Positions 25,559-34,464 of a DNA stretch of 64,000 nt are shown here, one piece after another. This DNA is from Streptomyces sp. RFCAC02 (GTDB taxonomy: Bacteria > Actinomycetota > Actinomycetes > Streptomycetales > Streptomycetaceae). The stretch is from the NCBI RefSeq assembly GCF_004193175.1, contig NZ_SAUH01000001.1, positions 2,149,501-2,213,500 on the forward strand. Direction: 5' to 3'. The position numbers and the translations under genes are program-made. The stretch's first letter is position 1; every line of letters begins with the position of its first letter. The notes beneath the pieces were generated by a model. The model made no database searches. It saw nothing but the letters and a program-made list of their open reading frames with translations, and was not told where the DNA came from.

Positions 25559-27064
25559 TCACTGCTCGCCCGTCGCCTCACCGAGCGTGACCGTGAGGGA
25601 CAGCTCCTCGCCGTCCCGTTCGACGGTGAGGACCAGCTCGTCACCCGGGCGGTGGCTGCGGACCTTCACGATCAGCTCGTCGCCGCTGCGGACGGTCTCC
25701 CCGTCCACGGCGGTGATGACGTCGCCGTCCTCCAGGCCCGCCTCGTCGGCCGGGCCGCCGGGCTCCACGGCGGGGCCGCCGTCGGAGGTGCCGACGCGGG
25801 CGCCGTCCCCGAGCCAGCCGGTGTCGAGGAACACCCCGATCACGGGGTGGGTGGCGCGGCCCGTGTTGATGAGCTGCTCGGCGACGTCCTTGGCCTGGTT
25901 GACGGGGATCGCGAAACCGAGGCCGACGCTGCCGGACTGCTCGGTGCCGAGGCCGCTGTCGCCGGTGCGGATGGCGCTGTTGACGCCGATGACACGGCCG
26001 TCGGCGTCGACCAGGGGGCCGCCGGAGTTGCCCGGGTTGATGGGGGCGTCGGTCTGGAGGGCGTTGACGTAGCTGATGTCGGAGCCGTCCGCCTCCTCGC
26101 CGCCGGCCGTGATCGGGCGTTCGGTGGCGCTGATGATTCCGGAGGTGACGGTCCCCGCCAGGTCGAACGGGGCGCCGATGGCGACGACCGGGTCGCCGAC
26201 CCGCACGGTGTCCGAGTCGCCCAGCTCGACGGGGGTGAGCCCGGAGACGCCGGTCACCTTGACGACGGCCAGGTCGTAGCCGGCGTCCTGGCCGACGATC
26301 TCGGCCCGCGCGGACTCGCCGCCGGCGAAGGTGACCTCTATCACGCCGCCCTCGCCCGCGGGGCGGACGACATGGGCGTTGGTCAGGATGTGGCCCCGGT
26401 CGTCGAGGACGAAGCCGGTGCCGGTGGCCCCGGTCGTGCCCCCGGAGACGTGCAGGGTGACCACGGAGGGCAGGACGGCCCGCGCGATGCCGGCGATGGT
26501 GCCGGGCTCCGGCGGATCGTCGTCGCCCCCGGTCTGCGACAGCGTGACCTCGCTGAAGGCGCCGTGGCGTTCCAGGTAGACGCCGACCGTGCCGCCGACG
26601 ATCCCCGCCACGAGCGCGAGGACGAGCGCGCCGAGGACGAGGCGCCGGGCACCGGCACGCGGGGCCGGGTCGGCGGCCTCGGGCGGCACCGGCGTACCGG
26701 CGGCGGGTGTCAGGTCGCGGGGCGCCCACGGGTCGTAGCGGGACGGCGCGGGCGGCGCGGAGACGGCCGGCCCGGCGGGCGGCGGCCCCTGCGGCGGCGC
26801 GCCGACATGGGTGCCGGCCGGCGGGGTGACCGCCGCGCCGACGCGGGTGCCGGCCGGCGGGGTCGGCTGCGGGAGCTGCACCGGCGGCGCGGGCGCCCAC
26901 GGGCCCGGCTGGCCGTAGGGAGGCGTTCCGTACGGGTCGTGGCCCGGGCGCTCCTCCTCCGGCGCCGCTCCCCCGGCCGCGCCGGGCGGGGAGTCCGGGG
27001 GCGCCGACCCCGGATCGCGCCGGGGTGCGGCCCGGTGGCCGGAAGCGCTCTGTCCCTCGTCCAT
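25559..27064 (-). CDS. htrA: HtrA/DegP-like membrane-anchored serine protease with PDZ domain
   Basis: 501 residues. A Pro-rich cytoplasmic N-terminus of about 140 residues, one membrane helix (142-164) and an extracellular trypsin-like domain with His231 (TNAHVV), Asp264 (GYDLAVVKV) and Ser347 (GNSGGP) are followed by a PDZ domain (about 405-495). It degrades or refolds damaged proteins outside the membrane. The order sigma factor, anti-sigma, htrA, tatB on one strand points to control by the ECF sigma factor encoded upstream. Confidence 0.92.
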   Translation of the reverse strand: MDEGQSASGHRAAPRRDPGSAPPDSPPGAAGGAAPEEERPGHDPYGTPPYGQPGPWAPAPPVQLPQPTPPAGTRVGAAVTPPAGTHVGAPPQGPPPAGPAVSAPPAPSRYDPWAPRDLTPAAGTPVPPEAADPAPRAGARRLVLGALVLALVAGIVGGTVGVYLERHGAFSEVTLSQTGGDDDPPEPGTIAGIARAVLPSVVTLHVSGGTTGATGTGFVLDDRGHILTNAHVVRPAGEGGVIEVTFAGGESARAEIVGQDAGYDLAVVKVTGVSGLTPVELGDSDTVRVGDPVVAIGAPFDLAGTVTSGIISATERPITAGGEEADGSDISYVNALQTDAPINPGNSGGPLVDADGRVIGVNSAIRTGDSGLGTEQSGSVGLGFAIPVNQAKDVAEQLINTGRATHPVIGVFLDTGWLGDGARVGTSDGGPAVEPGGPADEAGLEDGDVITAVDGETVRSGDELIVKVRSHRPGDELVLTVERDGEELSLTVTLGEATGEQ

Positions 27065-27146
27065 GGCGGTGTCCCTCGTGTCCGGTCCGTCCGGTTGCCG
27101 GTCGTGCGGTCGATCCCGTGCATTGAACCAGGTCAGCCGCCGGGGG

Positions 27147-27959
27147 TCAGCGGGGGCTCACGGCCTCCCCGCCGCCCGTCGCGCTCGGGGCGGCGTCCGC
27201 GCCCGCGGAGGGCCGCGGGGCGTCGGTCGGCCCGGGCTGCGGACCGGCCGTCGTCGGGACCGCGAGGGGCCCGAGCGAGAGGAGCGGAGAAAGGGGGACG
27301 AGCCGGCCGCTCGGCGCCGCGGGCGCGTACGGAGCGGCGACGGACAGGGTCGACCCGGCGGAGGGACGGCCGGTGCGGTCCGCCTCCTCGGACCTGGCGC
27401 CGCCCACCGTGCGGAAGGCCGTGGTGGGGCCGCTGCCGGCCGCGACGGTGCCGCCGCCCGCGCTCGTGCCGGTGCCGCCGAACCCGCCGATCGCGCCGCC
27501 GATGGCGAAGGCGGCGAGGGACACCGCGCCCGCGGCCGCGAACACCAGACGGTGGCCCCGGCCGCCCCGTGCGGCGGCCGGCTCGTGGACCCGGAAGCCG
27601 CGCTCGGCGCCGAGGGACGGCGGGGCGAGCAGCGACTCACCGCCGCGTCCGCCGGGCAGCAGGTCGAGCCGGAAACCCTGCCCCGGCCGGCCGGGGTCGT
27701 CGGGCGGGTCGGCCGGGTCGGTGGCCGGCAGCGCCTGCAGACGCGCCAGCAGGCCCGCCGACGGGGCGGGCGGCGGGGTGCTGCGGAAGACGTCCTTCAG
27801 GGCGCGCTGCGCGTCGGCCTCGGCCTTGCAGCCCGGACAGGTGGCGAGGTGCGCGAGGACACGGTCACGGCTGTCGTGGGACAGCTCGCCGTCCACGAGG
27901 GCGGCGAGCCGGTCCCCGAGGTGGTGGTCCGCCGCGTCCGGCGGGGGGGCACTGCTCAC
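27147..27959 (-). CDS. rseA: Zinc anti-sigma factor (RseA/ZAS type), membrane anchored
   Basis: 270 residues from GTG 27959, overlapping the sigma-factor stop by 4 nt, so the two are made in step. The N-terminal anti-sigma domain has the zinc motif H-x3-C-x2-C (His37, Cys41, Cys44; HLATCPGC). One hydrophobic segment ([22 protein letters not shown], about 135-158) may cross the membrane, followed by an extracellular low-complexity Pro/Ala tail. By family it holds the ECF sigma factor inactive until surface or redox stress. The symbol follows the mycobacterial neighbour of sigE. Confidence 0.85.
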   Translation of the reverse strand: MSSAPPPDAADHHLGDRLAALVDGELSHDSRDRVLAHLATCPGCKAEADAQRALKDVFRSTPPPAPSAGLLARLQALPATDPADPPDDPGRPGQGFRLDLLPGGRGGESLLAPPSLGAERGFRVHEPAAARGGRGHRLVFAAAGAVSLAAFAIGGAIGGFGGTGTSAGGGTVAAGSGPTTAFRTVGGARSEEADRTGRPSAGSTLSVAAPYAPAAPSGRLVPLSPLLSLGPLAVPTTAGPQPGPTDAPRPSAGADAAPSATGGGEAVSPR

Positions 27960-28765
27960 ACCGCCCCGCCTTCCATCGGGCCGGGCGCCCCCGCGAGGAC
28001 GGACGTGTCCCCCGCACCGGTCACGGCGGCCGACCGTCCGCGCGGCGAGCGGTGCCGCAGCGCCTTGCGGAGGTGGGACCTGCCCCGGTGGATGCGGCTG
28101 CGGACCGTGCCGAGCTTCACGCCGAGCGTGGTGGCGATCTCCTCGTAGCTCAGGCCCTCGATGTCGCACAGCACGACGGCGGCGCGGAAGTCCGGCGCGA
28201 GGGTGTCCAGCGCCTGCTGGATGTCGGCGTCGAGGTGCCGGTCGTTGAACTCCTGCTGGGGCGTGGGCTCGCGGCTGGCCAGCCGCTCGGCGGCGTCCTC
28301 CCCCAGCGCGTCGAAGCGGATGCGCTGCTTGCGGCGCACCGAGTCGAGGAAGAGGTTGGTCGTGATGCGGTGCAGCCAGCCCTCGAAGGTGCCGGGCGTG
28401 TAGGTGGACAGTGACCGGAAGACGCGGACGAAGACCTCCTGGGTCAGGTCCTCGGCGTCGTGCTGGTTGCCGGTGAGGCGGTAGGCCAGGCGGTAGACCC
28501 GCGTGCTGTGGGTGCTGACGATCTCTTCCCAGCTCGGCGGTGCCCAGCCGGTGCCGTCGGAGCCGCCCGTGCCGAACGTGGCGACGGCGGTGGTGGTGCC
28601 GTCGGTGCGGTCGGCGGTGGTGTGCGCCCGGTCGGCGTCAGCGGTGTCTGTCACGGAATTCGGCCCGCCGGACGTCCGCAGAAGACGTCGGAAGACTCCT
28701 CTGCCCGTGGACGCGGTGGCCGCACCTCCCCTGTCGGCTCTGGTGGTGTCCAGTGGAGTCCCCAC
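27956..28765 (-). CDS. sigE: ECF RNA polymerase sigma factor, mycobacterial SigE-like
   Basis: 269 residues from GTG 28765, with GGGGGAGGTGG upstream. A roughly 90-residue disordered N-terminus precedes region 2 ([27 protein letters not shown], then [25 protein letters not shown]) and region 4 ([44 protein letters not shown]). The downstream anti-sigma, htrA and tatB genes match the M. tuberculosis sigE-rseA-htrA-tatB cluster, so I assign a surface-stress role. It is not necessarily the same as the S. coelicolor gene called sigE. An ECF-type promoter upstream suggests autoregulation. Confidence 0.88.
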   Translation of the reverse strand: MGTPLDTTRADRGGAATASTGRGVFRRLLRTSGGPNSVTDTADADRAHTTADRTDGTTTAVATFGTGGSDGTGWAPPSWEEIVSTHSTRVYRLAYRLTGNQHDAEDLTQEVFVRVFRSLSTYTPGTFEGWLHRITTNLFLDSVRRKQRIRFDALGEDAAERLASREPTPQQEFNDRHLDADIQQALDTLAPDFRAAVVLCDIEGLSYEEIATTLGVKLGTVRSRIHRGRSHLRKALRHRSPRGRSAAVTGAGDTSVLAGAPGPMEGGAV

Positions 28766-28815
28766 GATAGCCACCTCCCCCGTCAGCTCCGGATAAGAAT
28801 CCGTCCATGTCCGCG

Positions 28816-28831
28816 GCCCCCGGCCGGGGGC
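28816..28831. repeat. 16-bp GC palindrome in the sigE leader
   Basis: GCCCCCGGCCGGGGGC is fully self-complementary and lies between the proposed sigE transcription start and the sigE GTG. It could form a short hairpin in the 5' leader. Confidence 0.35.
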
Positions 28832-28848
28832 GCGCGCCGTCGATGATC

Positions 28849-28875
28849 CAACGAGCGGTCCGCGCGTCCTGTTCC
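28849..28875 (-). promoter_or_regulatory. ECF/SigE-type autoregulatory promoter of sigE
   Basis: Read on the minus strand, GGAAC (28875-28871) and CGTTG (28853-28849) are 17 nt apart, which matches the GGAAC/CGTT form of SigE-type ECF promoters. Transcription would start near 28842 and leave a leader of about 75 nt to the sigE GTG. Confidence 0.6.
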
Positions 28876-28888
28876 CGTCCGAAGTCGC

Positions 28889-28947
28889 TACAGTCAAGGC
28901 CCGTGAGGAACGGGGACAGGAGACGGCCATTACCGGCAACCGGCTGA
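28889..28947 (+). CDS. Possible leaderless 14-codon leader peptide containing a TTA codon (or remnant N-terminus)
   Basis: A TACAGT -10 (28889-28894) ends 8 nt before GTG 28903, the spacing seen at other leaderless starts in this window. That frame reads [14 protein letters not shown] and stops at TGA 28945, overlapping the ATT/acceptor start of the O-methyltransferase. Codon 10 is TTA, rare in streptomycetes. It may be a real leader peptide coupled to the next gene, or the old N-terminus of that gene cut off by a small indel. Confidence 0.35.
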
Positions 28948-29579
28948 CGAGCTGGGCGTTCGCCGAGGCGTACGGCACACCGGACGACGACAGCGCCGGC
29001 GGAACCGCGCTGCGCTGGGCCCGCGAACGGGCGCGGGAGGCCGGGGTGCGCGCCGTCTCCCCCGGCACCGGCGACGCCCTGCGCCTGCTGGCCTCCGCGG
29101 CGGGCGCCCGTTCGGTGGCCGAGATCGGGACCGGCACCGGCGTCTCCGGCCTGTACCTGCTGCACGGCATGCGCGCCGACGGTGTGCTGACGACGGTGGA
29201 CATCGAGCCGGAGCGCCAGCAGTTCGCGCGACAGGCGTTCCGCTTCGCCGGGTTCGCCGCGAACCGGGCGCGCTTCATCCCCGGGCACGCGCTCGACGTC
29301 CTGCCGCGCCTGGCGGACGGCGGCTACGACCTGGTGTTCTGCGACGGCGACCGGCTGGAGTCGCTGGAGTGCCTCGCAGAATCGTTGCGGCTTCTGCGGC
29401 CCGGCGGCCTGCTGTGCTTCGCCGGGGTCTTCGCCGGCGGCCGGACGGTGGACTCGGCCGCGCAGCCGACCGAGGTGCGCGTGCTGCGCGAACTGCTGCG
29501 CGCCGTGCGGGAGAGCGACGAACTGCTTCCGGCGCTGCTCCCGGTCGGCGACGGCCTGCTGTGCGCCACGCGCCGCTGA
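28929..29579 (+). CDS. SAM-dependent O-methyltransferase (Rv1220c-like), non-canonical start
   Basis: 216 residues if read from ATT 28929, which has AGGAG 6 nt upstream. No ATG, GTG or TTG exists in frame before 29046, although conserved-looking sequence ([16 protein letters not shown], then [15 protein letters not shown]) is encoded upstream of 29046. The SAM-binding motif is [19 protein letters not shown], followed by [20 protein letters not shown] and DLVFCDGDR. Family: class I O-methyltransferase (pfam Methyltransf_3-like). It is divergent from sigE, as in mycobacteria. The 5' end is either ATT-initiated or frameshifted. Confidence 0.8.
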   Translation: MTGNRLTSWAFAEAYGTPDDDSAGGTALRWARERAREAGVRAVSPGTGDALRLLASAAGARSVAEIGTGTGVSGLYLLHGMRADGVLTTVDIEPERQQFARQAFRFAGFAANRARFIPGHALDVLPRLADGGYDLVFCDGDRLESLECLAESLRLLRPGGLLCFAGVFAGGRTVDSAAQPTEVRVLRELLRAVRESDELLPALLPVGDGLLCATRR

Positions 29580-29610
29580 GGGCACGCGATCACCCCTCCC
29601 GGCGCGAAGA

Positions 29611-29644
29611 CGGCGCTGCCCCGGCCTGGGCCGGGGCAGCGCCG
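29611..29644. terminator. Bidirectional terminator between O-methyltransferase and DUF3117 genes
   Basis: A perfect 15-bp stem CGGCGCTGCCCCGGC / GCCGGGGCAGCGCCG with a 4-nt loop sits midway between the two convergent stop codons. Confidence 0.85.
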
Positions 29645-29673
29645 AAATCGGACCGCGATGGAACGCCGGTGGC

Positions 29674-29841
29674 TCAGCCCGTGACCTTCTTGAGTGCCTC
29701 GTCCAGGGCAACCGCTTCGTCCGGGGTCAGCTCCACGACGAGTCGGCCACCGCCTTCGAGCGGAACGCGCATGATGATGCCCCGCCCCTCCTTGGTCACC
29801 TCAAGCGGACCATCGCCCGTCCGCGGCTTCATGGCCGCCAT
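29674..29841 (-). CDS. DUF3117 small conserved actinobacterial protein
   Basis: 55 residues. MAAMKPRTGDGPLEVTKEG followed by IIMRVPLEGGGRLVVEL and a short helix is the complete DUF3117 family (Rv1211-like), found throughout Actinobacteria with no known function. GGAAGGGGAAC precedes the ATG. The predicted fold is a small beta-hairpin plus helix. Its neighbours (DivIVA-domain gene, folP2) match the mycobacterial order. Confidence 0.92.
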   Translation of the reverse strand: MAAMKPRTGDGPLEVTKEGRGIIMRVPLEGGGRLVVELTPDEAVALDEALKKVTG

Positions 29842-30452
29842 GCTCGTTCCCCTTCCTGAACCAGCCCATCTCCACCGGCGTCCCGAGGGCGGGTAACCCA
29901 TGGGGCACCGGCGTCGAACACATTGCTCCATGTCATTATCCCGCATGGAACACGCCGCTGACCAACATCGGGCGGTATCCCTTCGGCAACGCGCACGCGC
30001 AAAACCACTCAATTCGGGGATTGCCCGCGATACGTCCGGTCGTTGCGGCGCGCCGGGAAGCGGCCCGGGAAGTGGGGCCGCAGGGAAGTGACCGAGAGTC
30101 CCGCCGCGCTCACGCCGAATCGTTCACCCGGTACCGGAGCGCGGAATGCCGGGCGCGCGGAAGTGCTGTTCGGAGCGGTGCGCGGGGCCGCCGGCGGCCA
30201 TCTCACCGACCCGCGCGCGGGATTGCCGGGGAGAGTCGCGCGGCGCTCCCCGCACGCACCGGCGGGCACGGGGAGCGGCCGGCGGAGCGCCGGATCACGG
30301 AATGCGGAAACGGCGGAGCGGTTTCCCGAGCCGGCCCGGTTTCCCGCGCGAGGCGGTTTCGCATTCCTTCGCGGCAGGGCGCCGCGCGCCGGGCGGAGTG
30401 CTTCATTTCACACCGTGTTCGGCGATTCCGGACCGGTTCACGGCCGGGACGC
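29842..30452. other. 611-nt intergenic region without a recognisable gene
   Basis: Only the promoter of the DUF3117 gene can be proposed here. The remainder is GC-rich sequence with many GCGGAA/TTCCGC-like words and no conserved frame on either strand. I see no tRNA cloverleaf or protein family. Confidence 0.5.
29935..29964 (-). promoter_or_regulatory. Promoter of the DUF3117 gene
   Basis: On the minus strand TGGTCA (29964-29959) and GATAAT (29940-29935) are 18 nt apart in a locally AT-richer stretch. A start near 29928 gives a leader of about 87 nt. Confidence 0.4.
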
Positions 30453-30860
30453 TCACACCCCGCCGTCGTCGTCGAATCCGGCGGGCCCGCGCACCGGATC
30501 GGGCTCCGGGCCGTCCGCCCGCTCCGCCGGCCCGTCCCCCGGCTCCTCCCCGGCAGCCGCGAGGGCGTCCTCAAGATCGGCGATCCGCGCGTCGCGCTCG
30601 GCCAGTTCCGCCGCGAGCCGGTCGAGCACCTCGTCCACCTCGGCCATGCGGTAACCGCGCACCGCGACCGGCAGCCGGACGCGCACCACGTCCGCCGGGC
30701 CGACCGGCCGGTCGGCCGGCAGCGGGTCGTGCAGCCGGTCGGGCACCGCCTCGGCGAGCCCGCCCGTGACCGGGGCGCCGTACCCGTCCCCGGTGCTGAG
30801 CACCGCGAGGGTCACCCCGGCGATCACGACGACCATGGTGGCGATCAAGAACCAGAACAC
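30453..30860 (-). CDS. DivIVA-domain membrane protein
   Basis: 135 residues from GTG 30860, with GAGGGGAC upstream. An N-terminal membrane helix (FWFLIATMVVVIAGVTLAVLS) is followed by a linker (DRLHDPLPADRPVGPADV). Next come the DivIVA-type block (RLPVAVRGYRMAEVDEVLDRL) and a coiled coil (AAELAERDARIADLEDAL), then an acidic tail. It is probably a polar or septal membrane protein related to Rv1209. It is divergent from folP2. Confidence 0.85.
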   Translation of the reverse strand: MFWFLIATMVVVIAGVTLAVLSTGDGYGAPVTGGLAEAVPDRLHDPLPADRPVGPADVVRVRLPVAVRGYRMAEVDEVLDRLAAELAERDARIADLEDALAAAGEEPGDGPAERADGPEPDPVRGPAGFDDDGGV

Positions 30861-31007
30861 GCCTGTCCCCTCTTCTCCTTCGGCCGGCACGCGCATCGTC
30901 CCACGTATCCCGCGGGGGACCGCCGACCGCGGGCGCCGGGCGACGGGTAGGTTCGGGGCGACGGGGACCCGCGTCCCACCCGCACGCCGAACGGAGAACC
31001 GACCCAC

Positions 31008-31868
31008 ATGCTGCGCCTCGGAACACGCCGGTTCGCGGCGGACGAGCCGGTCATCATGGCCATCGTCAACCGCACCCCCGACTCGTTCTACGACCGGGGG
31101 GCGACCTTCGGCGAGGCCGCCGCCCTCGACCGGGTCGCGCGGGTCGTCGACGAGGGCGCGGCCATCGTGGACATCGGCGGCGTCAAGGCCGGTCCAGGCG
31201 CCGAGGTGGACACGGCCGAGGAGATCCGCCGCACGGCCGGTTTCGTCGCCGCCGTGCGCGAACGCCACCCGTCCGTGGTGATCAGCGTGGACACCTGGCG
31301 GCACGAGGTGGGCCGCGCCGTCTGCGAGGCGGGCGCCGACCTGCTGAACGACGCGTGGGGCGGTGTCGACCCGCGGCTGGCCGAGGTCGCCGCCGAGTAC
31401 GGCACCGGCCTGGTGTGCACGCACGCGGGCGGCGTCCCGCCGCGCACCCGGCCGCACCGCATCGCGTACGAGGACGTGATGGCGGACATCCTGCGCGTCA
31501 CCGTGGGGCTGGCCGAGCGTGCGGTGTCCCTCGGGGTGCGGCGCGACGGCGTGCTGATCGACCCCGGGCACGACTTCGGCAAGTCCACCCGGCACTCGCT
31601 GGAGGCCACGCGCCGCCTCGGCGAGATGACGGCGACGGGCTGGCCGGTGCTCGTCTCGCTGTCCAACAAGGACTTCGTCGGCGAGACGCTCGACGTGCCG
31701 GTGAAGGAGCGGCTGCTCGGCACCCTCGCCACCACCGCCGTCTCCGCCTGGCTCGGCGCCCGTGTGTACCGGGTGCACGAGGTGGCGGAGACGAAGCAGG
31801 TCCTCGACATGGTGGCGTCGATCGCGGGGCACCGGCCGCCCGCCGTCGCGCGGCGCGGGCTGGCGTGA
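31008..31868 (+). CDS. folP2: Dihydropteroate synthase paralogue FolP2
   Basis: 286 residues. The TIM-barrel signatures are VIMAIVNRTPDSFYDRG, DIGGVKAGPG, ISVDTWR, LNDAWGG, LIDPGHDFGKS, SLSNKDFVGE and YRVHEV. The variations from FolP1 (NRTPDSFYD instead of NxTPDSFSD) are those of the FolP2 subgroup, whose mycobacterial member lacks measurable dihydropteroate synthase activity. A TAGGTT box lies about 50 nt upstream, and GGAGAA precedes the ATG at a somewhat long distance. Convergent with the LOG gene. Confidence 0.88.
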   Translation: MLRLGTRRFAADEPVIMAIVNRTPDSFYDRGATFGEAAALDRVARVVDEGAAIVDIGGVKAGPGAEVDTAEEIRRTAGFVAAVRERHPSVVISVDTWRHEVGRAVCEAGADLLNDAWGGVDPRLAEVAAEYGTGLVCTHAGGVPPRTRPHRIAYEDVMADILRVTVGLAERAVSLGVRRDGVLIDPGHDFGKSTRHSLEATRRLGEMTATGWPVLVSLSNKDFVGETLDVPVKERLLGTLATTAVSAWLGARVYRVHEVAETKQVLDMVASIAGHRPPAVARRGLA

Positions 31869-31888
31869 GGGCGCGCGGCGGCGCGCCC
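31869..31888. terminator. Hairpin between folP2 and LOG gene
   Basis: A perfect 8-bp stem GGGCGCGC / GCGCGCCC with a GGCG tetraloop immediately follows the folP2 stop; four nt separate it from the convergent gene's stop codon. Confidence 0.6.
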
Positions 31889-31892
31889 CCGT

Positions 31893-32732
31893 TCACTCCT
31901 TGGTGACGAGCGCGATCGCCTCGTCCACGTCGTCCGTGACGGAGAACAGCGCCTGGTCCACCTCGGACGCCTTGCCCTGCGCGATCACCGTGTCGCGCAG
32001 CCAGCCGGCGAGGCCGCTCCAGTACTCGGTGCCGACCAGGACGATCGGGAAGCGCGTGACCTTCCGCGTCTGGACCAGCGTGAGGGCCTCGAACAGCTCG
32101 TCCAGCGTGCCGAGTCCGCCGGGGAGCACGAGGAAGCCCTGCGCGTACTTGACGAACATCGTCTTCCGGACGAAGAAGTAGCGGAAGTTGATGCCGATGT
32201 CGACGTACTCGTTGAGGCCCTGCTCGAAGGGCAGTTCGATGCCGAGCCCGACGGAGACGCCGCCGGCCTCGCTCGCGCCCCGGTTGGCGGCCTCCATGGC
32301 ACCGGGGCCGCCGCCGGTGATGACCGCGAAACCGGCCTCGGCGAGACCGCGTCCGATGCGCACCCCCAGCGCGTACTCCGGGGAGTCGGGCGGCGTCCTG
32401 GCCGATCCGAAGACGCTGACGGCCGGGCCGAGTTCGGCCAGGGCGCCGAAGCCCTCGACGAACTCGGACTGGATCCGCAGCACCCGCCACGGGTCGCCGT
32501 GCACCCAGTCGGAGGGCCCGCGCGAGTCCAGCAGGCGCTGGTCGGCCGTGCCCGCGACCACCTGGCCGCGGCGGCGCACGACGGGGCCGAGGCGCTGCTC
32601 GCCCGGCCGCGACGACATCGCCGCCCGCTCGTGTGCGGCGGCCTCCCCGGCCGCCGCCGCCTCGGTCCGCTCGTCCCCGGGCAGACCCTCGGGGCGGCCG
32701 TCCGCCCCCGCGCCCTGACCGCTGCCGCTCAT
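31893..32732 (-). CDS. LOG-family (cytokinin riboside 5'-monophosphate phosphoribohydrolase-like) protein
   Basis: 279 residues from ATG 32732, with GAGGAG 6 nt upstream. After a disordered N-terminus of about 70 residues, the lysine-decarboxylase-like/LOG fold has GGGPGAMEAANRGA and the signature PGGLGTLDELFE. Such proteins cleave the glycosidic bond of nucleoside monophosphates. The M. tuberculosis homologue in the same neighbourhood (Rv1205) is linked to cytokinin production. The long N-terminus suggests the large TIGR00730-type subgroup. Confidence 0.88.
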   Translation of the reverse strand: MSGSGQGAGADGRPEGLPGDERTEAAAAGEAAAHERAAMSSRPGEQRLGPVVRRRGQVVAGTADQRLLDSRGPSDWVHGDPWRVLRIQSEFVEGFGALAELGPAVSVFGSARTPPDSPEYALGVRIGRGLAEAGFAVITGGGPGAMEAANRGASEAGGVSVGLGIELPFEQGLNEYVDIGINFRYFFVRKTMFVKYAQGFLVLPGGLGTLDELFEALTLVQTRKVTRFPIVLVGTEYWSGLAGWLRDTVIAQGKASEVDQALFSVTDDVDEAIALVTKE

Positions 32733-32816
32733 GCGCTGCTCCTCATCTCGTGCACGGAACTCCCGCACAACACATCCTGCTCGTTCACCGGTGCCCCTAC
32801 CCCGGCGGCGGATCGG

Positions 32817-33896
32817 TCAGGCCGTCAGCCAGGCCCGCAGCCGCTCCTCGCAGCGCAGGACGAGGGCCGTGTCCACGTGCTCGTCGCGCTTGTGGGCGAG
32901 GTTCGGGTCGCCGGGACCGTAGTTGACCGCGGGGACGCCGAGGGCGCTGAACCGGGAGACGTCCGTCCAGCCGTACTTGGGCCGCGGCGCGCCGCCGACC
33001 GCCTCGATGAACGCGCGGGCGGCGGGGTGCCCGAGCCCCGGCAGGGCGCCCGGCGCGTGGTCGTCCACCGTGAACCCGGCCACGCCGCAGCCCTCGAAGA
33101 CCTCGCGGACGTGGGCGACGGCCTCGTCCTCGCCGCGGTCGGGCGCGTAGCGGTAGTTGACGGTGACGACGCAGGAGTCCGGGATGACGTTGCCGGCGAC
33201 ACCGGCCTCGATGCGGACCGCGTTCAGGCCCTCGTGGTATTCGAGGCCGTCGATGACGGGCCGGCGCGGCTCGTAGGCGGCGAGGCGGGCCAGGACGGGG
33301 GCGGCGGCGTGGATCGCGTTCTCGCCGGTCCACGACCTGGCGGAGTGGGCGCGCCGGCCGGTGAGCCGCAGCAGGACGCGCAGGGTGCCCTGGCAGCCGC
33401 CCTCGACCTCGCCGCCGGACGGCTCCAGGAGGACGGCGAAGTCGCCGGCGAGCCAGTCGGGGTGCGCGGCCGCGAGGTGGCCGAGCCCGTTGCGGTCCGC
33501 CTGGACCTCCTCGTTGTCGTAGAACACGAAGGTGAGGTCCCGGTTCGGCTCGGGCACGGTGGCGGCGAGCCGGAGCTGGACGGCGACGCCCGACTTCATG
33601 TCGCAGGTGCCGCAGCCCCACAGGAGACCGTCCGCGTCGAGGCGCGCGGGCAGGTTGTCCGCGACGGGGACGGTGTCTAGGTGCCCGGCCAGGACGACGC
33701 GTTCGGCACGGCCGAGGGCGGTGCGGGCGACGACGTTGTTCCCGAGGCGGTCGACACGCAGCCACGGCAGGGCGCGCAGGGCGGCCTCCACGGCGTCGGC
33801 GAGCGGCTTCTCCGAGCCGCTGACGGAGGGGATGTCCACGAGGCGCGCGGTGAGGGCCGCGGCGTCCACACCGAGGTCGAGCAGGGGCGGTTCCAT
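32817..33896 (-). CDS. dapE: Succinyl-diaminopimelate desuccinylase DapE
   Basis: 359 residues. Metal and catalytic motifs of the M20 family are in place: GHLDTVPV (His72, Asp74), GTCDMKSG (Asp99), DNEE (Glu129/130), EPSGG (Glu158) and a C-terminal His in NLAHKRDE. It removes succinate from N-succinyl-LL-diaminopimelate to make LL-DAP for peptidoglycan and lysine. A TACCGT box ends 6 nt before the ATG, consistent with a leaderless transcript. The dapC aminotransferase of the same pathway lies 600 nt away on the same strand. Confidence 0.92.
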   Translation of the reverse strand: MEPPLLDLGVDAAALTARLVDIPSVSGSEKPLADAVEAALRALPWLRVDRLGNNVVARTALGRAERVVLAGHLDTVPVADNLPARLDADGLLWGCGTCDMKSGVAVQLRLAATVPEPNRDLTFVFYDNEEVQADRNGLGHLAAAHPDWLAGDFAVLLEPSGGEVEGGCQGTLRVLLRLTGRRAHSARSWTGENAIHAAAPVLARLAAYEPRRPVIDGLEYHEGLNAVRIEAGVAGNVIPDSCVVTVNYRYAPDRGEDEAVAHVREVFEGCGVAGFTVDDHAPGALPGLGHPAARAFIEAVGGAPRPKYGWTDVSRFSALGVPAVNYGPGDPNLAHKRDEHVDTALVLRCEERLRAWLTA

Positions 33897-34078
33897 GGCC
33901 TCACGGTACCCGCGCACGTCATCGGCGCGGGCGGCGGTCGCGGCGCCGCGACGCACGGCACCGGCCCGTCGACGACGCCTCATTGCCAATCCTTTACCCG
34001 GCCGGGCCGCAACCTCCCGCCACGCCCCGACGATAGGCACTGCGCGATCCCGCACTCCCACGATCCATGGAGCGTGCC

Positions 34079-34462
34079 ATGCGCAATCCCCGTCGGACCC
34101 TCCCGCGCCGTCTGGCCGGGGCCGCCGTGCTGCTCGCCGCGGGGGCCGTGCCCCTCGCCGGCGCCGTGGGCCAGGCAGCGGCCGCGGAGCCCGAGCAGCC
34201 GGCGGCCCCGGGGCTCGCGGGCGCCGAGACGGCTCTCGACCAGGCCACCACCCACGGCAGCGGCCCCCTCGACAAGACGGTCGGCGCGGCCGCGCTGACC
34301 GTGATGCCGGTCGCGCTGCCCGTCCTCGATCACGTCGCCCAGGGCACGGAGCCGACGGTGCGGTCGGTCGGCGGTACCGTCCAGGACACCCTCCCGGGAC
34401 CCGACAACTCGCTGGCCGTCGCCCTGAACTCCGTGCCGGCCAACGACTACAGCCTTCTGTGA
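34079..34462 (+). CDS. Small secreted protein of unknown function
   Basis: 127 residues from ATG 34079, chosen because GGAG lies 6 nt upstream; ATG 34067 overlaps that motif. An N-terminal Arg-rich stretch, hydrophobic core ([18 protein letters not shown]) and AxA site (QAAAAEPEQ) make a Sec signal peptide. The mature part, about 85 residues, is Ala/Pro/Thr-rich with [23 protein letters not shown] and ends NDYSLL. Databases often mislabel such streptomycete proteins as ATP-binding. I see no nucleotide-binding motif. Confidence 0.72.
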   Translation: MRNPRRTLPRRLAGAAVLLAAGAVPLAGAVGQAAAAEPEQPAAPGLAGAETALDQATTHGSGPLDKTVGAAALTVMPVALPVLDHVAQGTEPTVRSVGGTVQDTLPGPDNSLAVALNSVPANDYSLL

Positions 34463-34464
34463 CC

